DNA from: Peptostreptococcus russellii
GTDB lineage: Bacteria; Bacillota; Clostridia; Peptostreptococcales; Peptostreptococcaceae
NCBI RefSeq assembly: GCF_900110295.1
Contig: NZ_FODF01000001.1
Location: 278,374 to 342,373 of the forward strand
Length of the DNA: 64,000 nt
Reading direction: 5' to 3'
Of this stretch, positions 20,200 through 28,997 are shown piece after piece; the first letter of the stretch is position 1, and each line of letters begins with the position of its first letter. The position numbers were made by a program, and so were the translations under genes. The notes beneath the pieces were generated by a model. The model saw nothing but the letters and a program-made list of their open reading frames with translations, did not search any database and was not told the origin of the DNA.

Positions 20200-20230
20200 A
20201 GCCGACTATACAATATGGTCGGCTTTTTTA
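20200..20230 (+). terminator. Rho-independent terminator
   Basis: Stem AGCCGAC/GTCGGCT (20200-20206 with 20218-20224) followed by TTTTTT. Confidence 0.9.
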
Positions 20231-20257
20231 TGTACTTTTTATCAAAATTTTCATATA

Positions 20258-20301
20258 CATAGTTATTGGCATTTGACAATAACTATGCAAAAGAGTAATA
20301 T
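20258..20301 (+). promoter_or_regulatory. Promoter with overlapping palindromic operator of the NifX/MinD cluster
   Basis: A textbook promoter TTGACA (20273-20278), 17-base spacer, TAATAT (20296-20301). The -35 is embedded in a perfect inverted repeat CATAGTTATTG (20258-20268), N8, CAATAACTATG (20277-20287). Symmetry, arm length and overlap with the -35 are typical of a repressor or redox-regulator operator. The DUF134 helix-turn-helix protein encoded at the end of the operon is the obvious candidate ligand; this is inference. Confidence 0.75.
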
Positions 20302-20346
20302 AAAGATAAGATATATAAAAATATAATAATATTAGGGGGAAAAATA

Positions 20347-20712
20347 ATGAAAATATGTATTTCAGCAAAAGGTAAAGAAAAGGAAAGTTTATTAGATAGA
20401 AGATTTGGAAGATGTGATTATTTTCAAATATACGATACTGAAACAGGAGATTTCAAAGTTTTAGAAAACGAATCTAAACTATCTAATGGAGGGGCAGGTA
20501 TTGCTGCATCAAATCAGTTAATAGATGAAGATATAGAGGTAGTAATAACTGGTAATCTTGGTCCTAATGCTTTTGGAATTATTGAAGAAGAAGGAATTAA
20601 AGCTTATGCATGTGAAAGTATAGCAATAGGTTCTGTACTAGAAAAGTATGAAAATGGTGAGCTTAAAGAAATTAAATCATCTGGCCCTGCAAATCACAGA
20701 GCAAATAGATAG
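20347..20712 (+). CDS. NifX/NifB-family (dinitrogenase FeMo-cofactor domain) protein
   Basis: A 121-residue PF02579-type protein: MKICISAKGKEKESLLDRRFGRCDYFQIYD, GGAGIAASNQLIDEDIEVVITG, GPNAFGIIEEEGIKAYAC. In non-nitrogen-fixing anaerobes such proteins (the orange-protein ORP group) bind a Mo/Cu or Fe-S cofactor and are encoded with MinD-type ATPases, as here. A GGGGG SD precedes the ATG. It is the first gene of a four-gene operon behind an operator-bearing promoter. There are no nif genes in the window, so a nitrogenase role is not supported. Confidence 0.85.
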   Translation: MKICISAKGKEKESLLDRRFGRCDYFQIYDTETGDFKVLENESKLSNGGAGIAASNQLIDEDIEVVITGNLGPNAFGIIEEEGIKAYACESIAIGSVLEKYENGELKEIKSSGPANHRANR

Positions 20713-20731
20713 ATTGGGGGGGGAAAATATA

Positions 20732-21562
20732 ATGAATATAGCAGTACTTAGCGGAAAAGGTGGAACTGGTAAAACTACTGTATCTACAAATCTTGCCAGT
20801 GCATTAAAGTTAAACTATGTAGATTCGGATGTAGAAGAACCAAATGGATTTTTGTTTTTAAATCCTGAAATAGAGGAAAGAAAAAAAGTAATGGTAGAGT
20901 ATCCAATAATAGATAAGGACAAGTGTGCTTTATGCGGGGAATGTGCAAGGGTTTGCCAGTTTAATTCTCTAGCAAAAGTAAAAGATAAAATTATGTTATT
21001 TCAAAATCTCTGTCATAGTTGTGGAGCTTGTGAAGTTGCTTGTAAATATGGAGCTATAACTTACGGAGAAAGAGAAACTGGACTAATAGAAATTGGAAAA
21101 ACTGAAAATGGGTATTGCAGTAGGGGAATATTAAACATTGGCGAACCTATGGCAGTAGCAGTAATCCAAAATCTTCTAAAAGAAGTAGAAGGTAAGGATA
21201 ATTTAATCGATTGCCCACCAGGCACTTCTTGCAATATTGTAAATGTCTTAAAGTATTCTGATGCAGCAATACTTGTTACTGAACCATCGCAATTTGGATT
21301 TCATGACTTGGCAATAGCAGTAGAAGTTGTAAGGATGTTTAAGATACCTTTTGGAATAATTATTAATAAAGATGATGGAAAAGATAATATGATTAGAAAG
21401 TATTGCAAAAAAGAAAACATAGAACTAATAGGCAGTATTCCATATAGAAGAGATATTGCACAAGCTTATTCAAAAGGAGAAACTTTATATAATAATTCGA
21501 AATTTAAATCAATTTTTGAAGAATTAGCCAGTAGAACAAAGGAGGTGCTAAAATGGAACTAG
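20732..21562 (+). CDS. MinD-superfamily P-loop ATPase with inserted ferredoxin domain (Orp3/Orp4-like)
   Basis: 276 residues. The deviant Walker A AVLSGKGGTGKTT is at residues 3-15. Two 4Fe-4S ferredoxin motifs are inserted at about 62-110: CALCGECARVC and CHSCGACEVAC. Later motifs are LIDCPPGTSCNIVN and VTEPSQFGFHD. It pairs with the following homologue; in the orange-protein complex two such ATPases act together, presumably coupling ATP to Fe-S or cofactor delivery. The start is ATG 20732, after an SD made of eight consecutive G (20716-20723). Longer upstream frames would run into the preceding gene and are rejected. Its end overlaps the next gene by 10 bases. Confidence 0.9.
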   Translation: MNIAVLSGKGGTGKTTVSTNLASALKLNYVDSDVEEPNGFLFLNPEIEERKKVMVEYPIIDKDKCALCGECARVCQFNSLAKVKDKIMLFQNLCHSCGACEVACKYGAITYGERETGLIEIGKTENGYCSRGILNIGEPMAVAVIQNLLKEVEGKDNLIDCPPGTSCNIVNVLKYSDAAILVTEPSQFGFHDLAIAVEVVRMFKIPFGIIINKDDGKDNMIRKYCKKENIELIGSIPYRRDIAQAYSKGETLYNNSKFKSIFEELASRTKEVLKWN

Positions 21563-22404
21563 TGGTACTTAGTGGAAAAGGTGGAACTGGAAAAACTACC
21601 ATTGCAACAGCCTTATCTGAATTAGAAAAAGATGTTATAAGAGTAGACTGTGATGTAGAAGCATCTAACTTCTATATGTATTATAAAGGTGAAGATTTAG
21701 AAAAAGAAGATTTTTATGCAGGCAAAGTAGCTTCAATAGATGAAGAAAAATGTATACAGTGTGGTAAGTGTGAAGAAATATGTAGATTTGACGCTGTAAA
21801 AGATTTTAAAATAGATCCTTTTTATTGTGAAGGTTGTGGAGCTTGTTCTTTAGTATGTCTACAAGATGCTATTGTACTAAAAAAAGAAAAAGTAGCTGAC
21901 ACATTCCTCACTAAAACAGACAAGGGTATAATTACTAGAGCAGAAATGGGAATAGGAAGTGATGCTTCAGGACTTCTTATATCATTTCTTCGTGAAAAAG
22001 CAAGAAAATTCAATACTGATGAAAAGTTGACTATAATAGATGGATCACCAGGAATTGGTTGCCCTGTAATAGCTTCAATAACTAATAGCGATTCAGTATT
22101 AATAGTAACAGAACCTACAAAATCAGGTCTAGAAGACTTAAAAAGATTGATTTCATTGTGTGAACACTTTGATATTTTTACTATGGTATGTATAAATAAA
22201 AGTGATATAAATGAAAACATATCTAGAGAAATAGAAGAATTTGTAGTAGATAGGGGATTAAATTTAGTAGGTAAAGTTCCATACGATGATATGGTTATGA
22301 AATCAATAAATGAGCTAAAACCAATAACATATTACAAAGAAAGCATAGCAGAACAAGCAATAGAAAAAATGTGGAAAAATATTAAAAAATTACAAAAAAA
22401 TTAA
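21553..22404 (+). CDS. MinD-superfamily P-loop ATPase with ferredoxin domain, second copy
   Basis: 283 residues, paralogous to the gene before it: VVLSGKGGTGKTT at 4-16, ferredoxin motifs CIQCGKCEEIC and CEGCGACSLVC at about 70-115, IIDGSPGIGCPVIASI and VTEPTKSGLEDL. It overlaps the upstream gene by 10 bases with its GGAGGTG SD inside that gene, implying translational coupling and equal dosage, consistent with a heterodimer. Location is cytoplasmic. Role as in the orange-protein system is inferred from family and neighbours; the physiological substrate is unknown. Confidence 0.9.
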   Translation: MELVVLSGKGGTGKTTIATALSELEKDVIRVDCDVEASNFYMYYKGEDLEKEDFYAGKVASIDEEKCIQCGKCEEICRFDAVKDFKIDPFYCEGCGACSLVCLQDAIVLKKEKVADTFLTKTDKGIITRAEMGIGSDASGLLISFLREKARKFNTDEKLTIIDGSPGIGCPVIASITNSDSVLIVTEPTKSGLEDLKRLISLCEHFDIFTMVCINKSDINENISREIEEFVVDRGLNLVGKVPYDDMVMKSINELKPITYYKESIAEQAIEKMWKNIKKLQKN

Positions 22405-22426
22405 TTGAAAGGATTAGGTGTTAAAA

Positions 22427-22876
22427 ATGGTTAGACCTACAAAATTAAGAAATGTAGAATTCTTTCCAGAAGGTACATACTTTGTACCTTGGGGTAAGTC
22501 TAAATGTGAAGTAGAAGAAATACAATTGAAAATAGAAGAACTTGAAGCCATAAGATTAAAAGATATAGAAGATTTGAAACAAGAAGAATGCGCTGAAAAA
22601 ATGGAAGTTTCAAGACAAACTTTCCAAAATATTTTAAGCAGTGCAAGAAAGAAGATAGCAATTGCCTTAACAGAGGGAAAAGCTATAAGAATATGTGACG
22701 GGAACTATAAGACAAGATCTTGTCAGTTCAAATGTAGGGCTTGCGGAAGTATATACGATATAAATTATAAGGAAGACAAACATACTTGTCCTAAATGTGG
22801 TTCAGAGGACGTTACATGCACAAAAAAATCTGATAACTGCAGAAAATGGTGTAGAAAAAGAAATCATAGAGGTTAA
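22427..22876 (+). CDS. DUF134 family transcriptional regulator with C-terminal zinc ribbon
   Basis: 149 residues. The N-terminal MVRPTKLRNVEFFPE is the DUF134 (PF02001) signature, followed by a sigma-70 region-4-like helix-turn-helix (EAIRLKDIEDLKQEECAEK, MEVSRQTFQNILSSARKKIA). The tail carries a zinc-ribbon pair CRACG ... CPKCG and additional cysteines. ATG 22427 gives the canonical N-terminus; the GTG at 22418 would add three residues. It is the last gene of the NifX/MinD cluster, and DUF134 genes recur in such clusters in anaerobes. It probably controls its own operon through the inverted repeat at 20258-20287. Confidence 0.88.
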   Translation: MVRPTKLRNVEFFPEGTYFVPWGKSKCEVEEIQLKIEELEAIRLKDIEDLKQEECAEKMEVSRQTFQNILSSARKKIAIALTEGKAIRICDGNYKTRSCQFKCRACGSIYDINYKEDKHTCPKCGSEDVTCTKKSDNCRKWCRKRNHRG

Positions 22877-22880
22877 TAGG

Positions 22881-22920
22881 AAAAATACTAGTACGAAATA
22901 TAAACGTACTAGTATTTTTT
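22881..22920 (+). terminator. Terminator of the NifX/MinD/DUF134 operon
   Basis: A perfect stem AAAAATACTAGTACG/CGTACTAGTATTTTT with a 9-base loop; the closing arm supplies the T run. Confidence 0.9.
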
Positions 22921-23010
22921 AAATTTGAATTATAGTCGTTTAAAGAAATACATGTTAATATACAAGTATATATAATTTGAAATAAAAATACTTTGATAGG
23001 AGTGATAGAT

Positions 23011-23257
23011 TTGGAAATAACCACAATCAACAGGACTAGAGGATATAGACTAAAATGTAAAGCTAAAATTAATGATATAGAATTTGATATAGCAGGAGAT
23101 TGTTCATTTAATTTTAATAAAGATAAATAAGAACTTTATAAATAAAATTATTGAAAATGGTAAAAAAGAATTAAAAGATTCAAAAGAACTTGAAAAATAT
23201 ATTAATCTTGCTAATGAATTTTGGAAATTAAAAAAACAATTTATAAATTATAAGTAA
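23011..23257 (+). pseudogene. Small gene broken by a frameshift
   Basis: A good SD (TAGGAGTGAT) precedes TTG 23011, which opens a 39-codon frame beginning MEITTINRTRGYRLKC and ending at 23130. The frame one base over continues without a stop from just before that point to 23257, encoding a Lys-rich helical segment (NKIIENGKKELKDSKELEKYI...). Joined, they would give about 80 residues. This looks like one coding sequence with an indel near 23118-23128. No family was recognised. It lies just upstream of, and in the same direction as, the PLD-helicase gene. An alternative is a real 39-residue protein with noncoding sequence after it. Confidence 0.45.
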
Positions 23258-23341
23258 ATTATTATAAAAACCTTATTCCTTGATATTCTAAGAGATATCA
23301 ATTAATATTGAATATATATTATAAAAATTAGGAGTGCTTAT

Positions 23342-26300
23342 ATGGATAAAATAACTGAAGGTTTGTATGAAGAAGTTATAAATAAGAAAATAGATAAAAT
23401 AATAGAAGAAAATAAAAACGAATATGATATAGATAAAGAGAAAATAGACAAAGAAGAAGCTGCGAAAATATTTTCAGATTATCTTACAAATGTAATAAAA
23501 ACGGGATTAAACAATATAAAGGATGATACAAAGAAAAAAGAAAATAGTTTTCAAAGACAAATAAAACTTATAAATAGCATAGTTCAAATTATAGTTGATG
23601 AAACAGAAAATGATGATTTAAAAGATTATTTTGTTAAAGACCTAGGAGAACAATTATTCTCTGTGTACAAAAAGAAAAATAATCTAGATTCAGTAAGAAA
23701 GCAATCTAAAAAGAAAAACGCTATAAGACCTGAAACATCAATTTCTCAAAGTTCATTGTTTACAGGTGCTTTAAAAGAGCCTAATATGCTTAGTGAGTTT
23801 AAAAAAGAAATAGTTAGTTCAAATAGAATAGATCTATTAGTTTCTTTTATTAGATGGAGCGGCTTAATAGTAATAATAGATGAATTAAGAGATTTTACTG
23901 AAAACGGAGGTCATTTAAGAGTAATAACAACTTCTTATATGGGTGCTACTGAAGCTAAAGCTGTTCAAGAAATAGCCAATTTACCTAATACAGAAATAAA
24001 AATAAGTTATGATACTAAAATGACAAGACTTCACGCAAAAAGTTATATTTTTCATAGAGATACTGGATTTACAACTGCGTATGTAGGTTCTTCTAATATA
24101 TCAAAAGCAGCTCTTACAAGTGGTTTAGAGTGGAATGTCAAGCTTACTAAAAAAGAACTTCCAGAAACAATAGAAAAAATAGAGGCAACATTTGAAACAT
24201 ATTGGAACTCTTCTGAATTTGAGTACTATGATAAAGAAAAAAATAGTTTAAAAAAATTAAAAGATGCTATTGTATCAGAAAAGAAAAATGATAAATACCT
24301 TAAAAATAGAGAAAATCGATATTTATTAGATATAAGACCCTATTCATATCAGCAAGAGGTTTTAGATAGGCTTGAGGCAGAAAGAGAAGTAAGAGGGAAT
24401 TATAAGAATCTAGTTGTTGCTGCTACAGGTGTTGGGAAAACCTGTATTTCAGCCTTTGACTATAGAAATTTTATAAAAAAGAATCCTAAAAAGAAAAATA
24501 GACTTCTTTTTGTAGCGCATAGAGAAGAAATTTTGAAGCAGAGTATAGAAACTTTTAGAGCAATTTTGAAAGATTACAATTTTGGTGATTTATTTGTAGG
24601 AAATTATGAACCTGAATCATTGGATCATTTGTTTATTTCAATTCAGACCTTTAATTCAAGAGACTTTATAAAAAATACATCTAAAGATTATTATGATTAT
24701 ATTATAATAGATGAGTTTCATCATGCAGCTTCAAAATCCTATAAAAGTTTGCTAAATCATTATAAACCAAAAATTTTACTTGGATTAACGGCTACTCCTG
24801 AAAGAATGGATGGTAAACATAATGAGCTTTATAAAATATTTAATGATAGGATTGCTTCTGAAATAAGATTACCAGAGGCAATTGATAGGGGACTTCTTTG
24901 TCCTTTTCAATACTTTGGAGTAACAGATATAGCCGATCTTGATGACATTAAGTTTTCAAAATCAACTTACGATATAAAAGAATTAGAAAACATATATACT
25001 ATGAATAAAAAAATATCCGAAAAGAGGGCAGATTTAATAATTAACTCCACTGAAAAATACGTTTCTGATATTAATGAAGTAAAAGGATTAGGTTTTTGTG
25101 TATCTATCAAGCATGCTGAATTTATGTCAAATGCTTTTAATAGGAGAGGTATAAAGTCTATATACTTAACTGGAGAATCAAAAAGTAGGGAAAGAATAAG
25201 TGCAAAAGAAAAGCTTGTGAATGGAGAAATAAACTTTATATTTGTAGTAGATCTATATAACGAAGGTGTCGATATACCAGAAGTAAACACAATTTTATTT
25301 TTAAGGCCTACGGAATCAATGACTGTTTTCTTACAACAGTTAGGAAGGGGCCTAAGATTAGCAGATAATAAAGATTGTCTTACAGTTTTAGATTTTATAG
25401 CTAATGCAAATAAAAAGTATAATTTTGAAAATAAGTTTTTATCTTTAACTAAAGACAGAGAAAAAAGCATTTCTACTCAAATAAAGGAAGGATTTACGTC
25501 TCTACCTAAAGGGTGCTATATCAAACTTGAAAAAAAAGCATCAGAATATATTTATAACAATATAAGAAACTCAATATCAACAAAAAGTGGATTGTTATTG
25601 AAGATCAAATCCTTTAAGGAAGATAGTGAGCTTGAATTAAACTTGAAAAATTTTATTGATTTTTACCATATGAATATAGAAGATATTTATTCAAAAGGAA
25701 GTTTTTATAGACTGTTGGTTACTGCTGGATTAAGAACTGATTTTGATGAGGAATATGAAGAAGAAATAACAAACTCATTTAAAAAATTTATGCATATAGA
25801 TTCTAGAAGATTTATAAAATTTTTACTTCGAGTTCTAAGGTCTCAAGAGGAAGCAGATATTAAAAATTTGGATAAAAAAGAAATTAGACTTTTAAATATG
25901 TTTAATGTAACTATGTGGCATAAAGATTTTGAAAAAAATAACTTTATAGATGAATTTGAAGGAATAAGAAGATTAAAAAAATCTAAAAATATGTGCAAAG
26001 AATTTATCGAAATATTAGAGTATAAATATGAAACAATTTCATTTGTAGATAAACATGTTGATTTAGATTTTGACTGTCCTCTTGATTTGCACTGTAATTA
26101 TACTAGGGATCAAATATTACTTGCATTTGATCACATGAAGCCATCAAGCGTGCGAGAAGGAGTTAAATATATAGAGGACAAGAAGGTAGATATATTTTTT
26201 ATTACTCTTAACAAATCTGACAAGGATTATTCTCCAACTACTATGTATAAAGATTATTCTATAAATGAGTTTTTATTCCATTGGCAGAGTCAGAGTAATA

Positions 26301-26545
26301 CTTCAAGTTCTTCTAAAACTGGTCAAAGATATATTAATCATAGAAATATGAATAGTAAAGTTGTTTTGTTTGTTAGAGAACATAAGAATAATAAAAAATT
26401 AAATATTGCAGATTCATATACTTTTTTAGGAAAGGCGGAGTTTGTAAGTTATAAGGGCTCAAAACCAATGAATATTATTTGGAAGCTAGAAGAGGCAATA
26501 CCTTCTAATTTTATAAATAAAACAAATAAGTTAGTTGCGAGATAG
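23342..26545 (+). CDS. PLD nuclease-SF2 helicase-DUF3427 protein
   Basis: 1067 residues. An N-terminal ~130-residue Lys-rich region is followed by a phospholipase-D-like nuclease domain (about 140-300) with RLHAKSYIF (HxK) and GSSNISKAAL (GSxN). Next comes an SF2 helicase core (about 330-700): Walker A AATGVGKTCIS, DEFHH box, LTATPERMDG, and motif VI QQLGRGLRL. The C-terminal ~350 residues are DUF3427-like, including YTRDQILLAFDHMKP and FHWQSQSNTSS. This architecture suggests ATP-driven DNA translocation with cleavage and occurs in restriction- or defence-type contexts; a defence role is inference. SD TAGGAGTG, ATG start. No methyltransferase is adjacent. A terminator follows. Confidence 0.9.
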   Translation: MDKITEGLYEEVINKKIDKIIEENKNEYDIDKEKIDKEEAAKIFSDYLTNVIKTGLNNIKDDTKKKENSFQRQIKLINSIVQIIVDETENDDLKDYFVKDLGEQLFSVYKKKNNLDSVRKQSKKKNAIRPETSISQSSLFTGALKEPNMLSEFKKEIVSSNRIDLLVSFIRWSGLIVIIDELRDFTENGGHLRVITTSYMGATEAKAVQEIANLPNTEIKISYDTKMTRLHAKSYIFHRDTGFTTAYVGSSNISKAALTSGLEWNVKLTKKELPETIEKIEATFETYWNSSEFEYYDKEKNSLKKLKDAIVSEKKNDKYLKNRENRYLLDIRPYSYQQEVLDRLEAEREVRGNYKNLVVAATGVGKTCISAFDYRNFIKKNPKKKNRLLFVAHREEILKQSIETFRAILKDYNFGDLFVGNYEPESLDHLFISIQTFNSRDFIKNTSKDYYDYIIIDEFHHAASKSYKSLLNHYKPKILLGLTATPERMDGKHNELYKIFNDRIASEIRLPEAIDRGLLCPFQYFGVTDIADLDDIKFSKSTYDIKELENIYTMNKKISEKRADLIINSTEKYVSDINEVKGLGFCVSIKHAEFMSNAFNRRGIKSIYLTGESKSRERISAKEKLVNGEINFIFVVDLYNEGVDIPEVNTILFLRPTESMTVFLQQLGRGLRLADNKDCLTVLDFIANANKKYNFENKFLSLTKDREKSISTQIKEGFTSLPKGCYIKLEKKASEYIYNNIRNSISTKSGLLLKIKSFKEDSELELNLKNFIDFYHMNIEDIYSKGSFYRLLVTAGLRTDFDEEYEEEITNSFKKFMHIDSRRFIKFLLRVLRSQEEADIKNLDKKEIRLLNMFNVTMWHKDFEKNNFIDEFEGIRRLKKSKNMCKEFIEILEYKYETISFVDKHVDLDFDCPLDLHCNYTRDQILLAFDHMKPSSVREGVKYIEDKKVDIFFITLNKSDKDYSPTTMYKDYSINEFLFHWQSQSNTSSSSKTGQRYINHRNMNSKVVLFVREHKNNKKLNIADSYTFLGKAEFVSYKGSKPMNIIWKLEEAIPSNFINKTNKLVAR

Positions 26546-26552
26546 AGCTTTC

Positions 26553-26590
26553 AAGAAGAATTATAGAGTTTTTCTATAATTCTTCTTTTT
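26553..26590 (+). terminator. Rho-independent terminator
   Basis: A 15-bp stem AAGAAGAATTATAGA/TCTATAATTCTTCTT followed by TTT, ending the helicase transcript. Confidence 0.85.
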
Positions 26591-26657
26591 AAAATAGAAA
26601 AAGAGCATGTTTGTTTTTTTATAAAACTATATAAATGCCTTAATAATTAGAAAAAGA

Positions 26658-26666
26658 TGTTATAAT
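26658..26666 (+). promoter_or_regulatory. Extended -10 promoter of the ABC importer operon
   Basis: TGTTATAAT (TGN plus consensus -10 at 26661-26666), 37 bases upstream of the binding-protein start. No good -35, as is common for extended -10 promoters. Confidence 0.5.
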
Positions 26667-26702
26667 GATAATAGTATGCAAATAAAAAATAGGAGGTATA
26701 GT

Positions 26703-27956
26703 ATGAAGATTTTTGCAAAAGCTTCTGCATTGTTTTTAGCCGCTACATTAGCTCTTACAGCTTGTGGCTCTGCTAATGAAAAGAAGGAATCCACAAATGA
26801 CAATGCTCAAAAGATATTATCAGAGTCTTTTGAGGACTACGAAAAGAATTCAGAAGGTACAACTGTAACTATTTATGGTTGGGGAGGTTCGGATCTAACT
26901 AACAACTGGATAGATCACTATTTAGCTGATAAGGTGAAAAAGGAATATAACATTACTTTAAAAAGAGTTGGAATGGATATAGATGAAATCCTAAATAACT
27001 TGCAAAATAGTGTTCAGGCTAAGGAAGAAAAGGGAAATATAGATATTATTTGGTTAAATGGAGAAAACTTCTATACAGCCATGAATAACAATTTATTATT
27101 TGGACCTTTTACAGAAAAACTACCTAATCTAGAAAAGTATGTAGATATAAACTCTGATGATGTAAAGTATGACTTCGGGCATGAAACAAAGGGATATGAA
27201 GCTCCTTTTGGAAAGGCTCAGTTGGTTATGATTTACAATTCAGATAAGGTTAAGCCTATTAGAAATTGTGATGAGCTCTTAGCAGCTGCAAAGGCTAATC
27301 CTGGTAAGTTTACATATCCAGCATTACCAGACTTTACTGGATCTGCATTTGTAAGAAATATAATTTATGAAAAGGTTGGATATGATAAAATAAAGGACAT
27401 AGATCCTAAAGATGAAGAAGCCGTTAGAAAAGCTATACAACCAGCTATGGATTATCTAAAAGAGTTAAAGCCTTATCTTTGGAAAGAAGGAAAAACTTAC
27501 CCTACTGATTCAACTCAGTTAGACAATATGTTTGCTGATGGAACAGTTTATTTTGATGTAAGTTACAATCCAAACTTTGCATCTACTATGATAGAAAAGG
27601 GAACTTTCCCAAAGAGTACAAAAACTTGTGTATTTGATAAGGGAACTATAGGAAATACTCATTTCTTGGCAATTGCTAAAAATGCTCCTAATAAAGAAGG
27701 TGCTATGGTTGTAATTAATGAAATAGAAGGATTTAATTCACAGCTAGAGAAGTATAAGCCAGAAGTTTGGGGGGATCTTCCTGTTATAGACAACTCAAAG
27801 TTAAGTGAAAAGGAAAAGGAAGAAATAGACAGTGTTAAGCTTGGAAGTGCAACACTAGATCAATCAGAGTTATTAGAAAAAAGAAAACCTGAGTTACCAG
27901 CTGCTTTTGTTCCAGTAATTGAGAAGATATGGACTGAAGAAATACCAGGTAAGTAA
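26703..27956 (+). CDS. ABC transporter substrate-binding lipoprotein, YnjB-like
   Basis: 417 residues. The signal peptide MKIFAKASALFLAATLALTAC ends in a lipobox LTAC, so the protein is lipid-anchored outside the membrane. The body is a type 2 periplasmic-binding fold with TVTIYGWGGSDLTNNWIDHYL, DIIWLNGENFYTAMNNNLLFGP and LPNLEKYVD, which resemble the YnjB (COG4134) group; ligands of that group are not settled. The start at ATG 26703 follows a perfect AGGAGG SD; an upstream in-frame ATG (26676) would put a charged extension before the signal peptide. It is the first gene of an importer operon of binding protein, two permeases and an ATPase. Confidence 0.88.
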   Translation: MKIFAKASALFLAATLALTACGSANEKKESTNDNAQKILSESFEDYEKNSEGTTVTIYGWGGSDLTNNWIDHYLADKVKKEYNITLKRVGMDIDEILNNLQNSVQAKEEKGNIDIIWLNGENFYTAMNNNLLFGPFTEKLPNLEKYVDINSDDVKYDFGHETKGYEAPFGKAQLVMIYNSDKVKPIRNCDELLAAAKANPGKFTYPALPDFTGSAFVRNIIYEKVGYDKIKDIDPKDEEAVRKAIQPAMDYLKELKPYLWKEGKTYPTDSTQLDNMFADGTVYFDVSYNPNFASTMIEKGTFPKSTKTCVFDKGTIGNTHFLAIAKNAPNKEGAMVVINEIEGFNSQLEKYKPEVWGDLPVIDNSKLSEKEKEEIDSVKLGSATLDQSELLEKRKPELPAAFVPVIEKIWTEEIPGK

Positions 27957-27977
27957 GTTTTTTAAAAAGGAGTATAT

Positions 27978-28868
27978 ATGGCAAAAATAAGAAGATACAA
28001 GGCGTACTTGGAAATATTACCAGTAGTATCAATTTTATTATTTGTCTTTGTAGTGGGGATATTCGGGGCTTTTATACAAAGTCTCGGATATTTTCCTATT
28101 ATAGGGATGAAAGAATTGAGCTTTAAATTTTATTTAAAGATTTTCAAAGACACTAACTTTTTAAAAAGTTTATTTTTTACACTTTATATAACAGCTATTT
28201 CATCTATTGTATCTGTATCTTTGGGTATTCTTATTGCAAGAGCGATAACAGAGTTGGAAAATAATAATATTGTTAAAAATAAAAAAATTGATATTTTCTA
28301 TAAGGTGCCAATAGTTGTACCACATATAGCAGTAGCCTTGTTTGCTATAACTTTTTTATCGGATTCAGGGGTATTGGCTAGAATATTGCATGCTATTGGT
28401 TTTGAAAATGCTCAAAAGATATTTTCCAATGTTTTATTCAGTTCCAGTGGAGCAGGTATTATACTTTCATATATTTGGAAAGAAACACCTTATGTATTGC
28501 TAAGTACATTATCTATTTTGAGAAAGATAAGTATCAAGCATGAGATGGCAGCAAGAAATTTAGGTGCAAGTAGGATGTATGCATTTTTTAAAATTACACT
28601 ACCGATGTTACTTCCAACTATAATTTCTACTTTTACTATTGTTTTTTCATTTTCCTTTGGTTCTTATGAAATTCCAATGTTGCTTGGAAGTACAGTTCCA
28701 AAGACATTACCTGTTCAGGCTTTTATAGAGTATCAGAACCCTATGCTTACTGACAGACCATTAGCCATGGCTATAAATATGATAATAATATTCTTCTGCT
28801 TGGTATTTGTGTTATTATTTAATTATGTAATAAAGTCTTTGATTTTGGGTCGAAAAGTTGGGAAATAG
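27978..28868 (+). CDS. ABC transporter permease 1
   Basis: 296 residues with about six transmembrane segments. The BPD_transp_1 cytoplasmic EAA-type loop is visible as ARNLGASRMYAFFKITLPML near residue 195. An AAAAGGAG SD precedes the ATG, 21 bases after the binding-protein gene. In E. coli the comparable YnjC fuses two permease halves in one chain; here the halves are separate genes. It partners with the next permease. Confidence 0.88.
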   Translation: MAKIRRYKAYLEILPVVSILLFVFVVGIFGAFIQSLGYFPIIGMKELSFKFYLKIFKDTNFLKSLFFTLYITAISSIVSVSLGILIARAITELENNNIVKNKKIDIFYKVPIVVPHIAVALFAITFLSDSGVLARILHAIGFENAQKIFSNVLFSSSGAGIILSYIWKETPYVLLSTLSILRKISIKHEMAARNLGASRMYAFFKITLPMLLPTIISTFTIVFSFSFGSYEIPMLLGSTVPKTLPVQAFIEYQNPMLTDRPLAMAINMIIIFFCLVFVLLFNYVIKSLILGRKVGK

Positions 28869-28997
28869 ATATTGTTCAGTAAAATAATTTATAGTATTGT
28901 TATATAAAAAGAAATATGGTTTTAAAAACAATATTAATGAATTTGTATAATAATAAAGTTTAATGGTGATAAATATATAATAGAGGGAAAGTTTATT

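Noticed and set aside
20347..22404. Nitrogen fixation genes
   Set aside because: The NifX-like domain and MinD ATPases occur in orange-protein-type clusters; no nifHDK, nifE/N or true nifB radical SAM gene is present.
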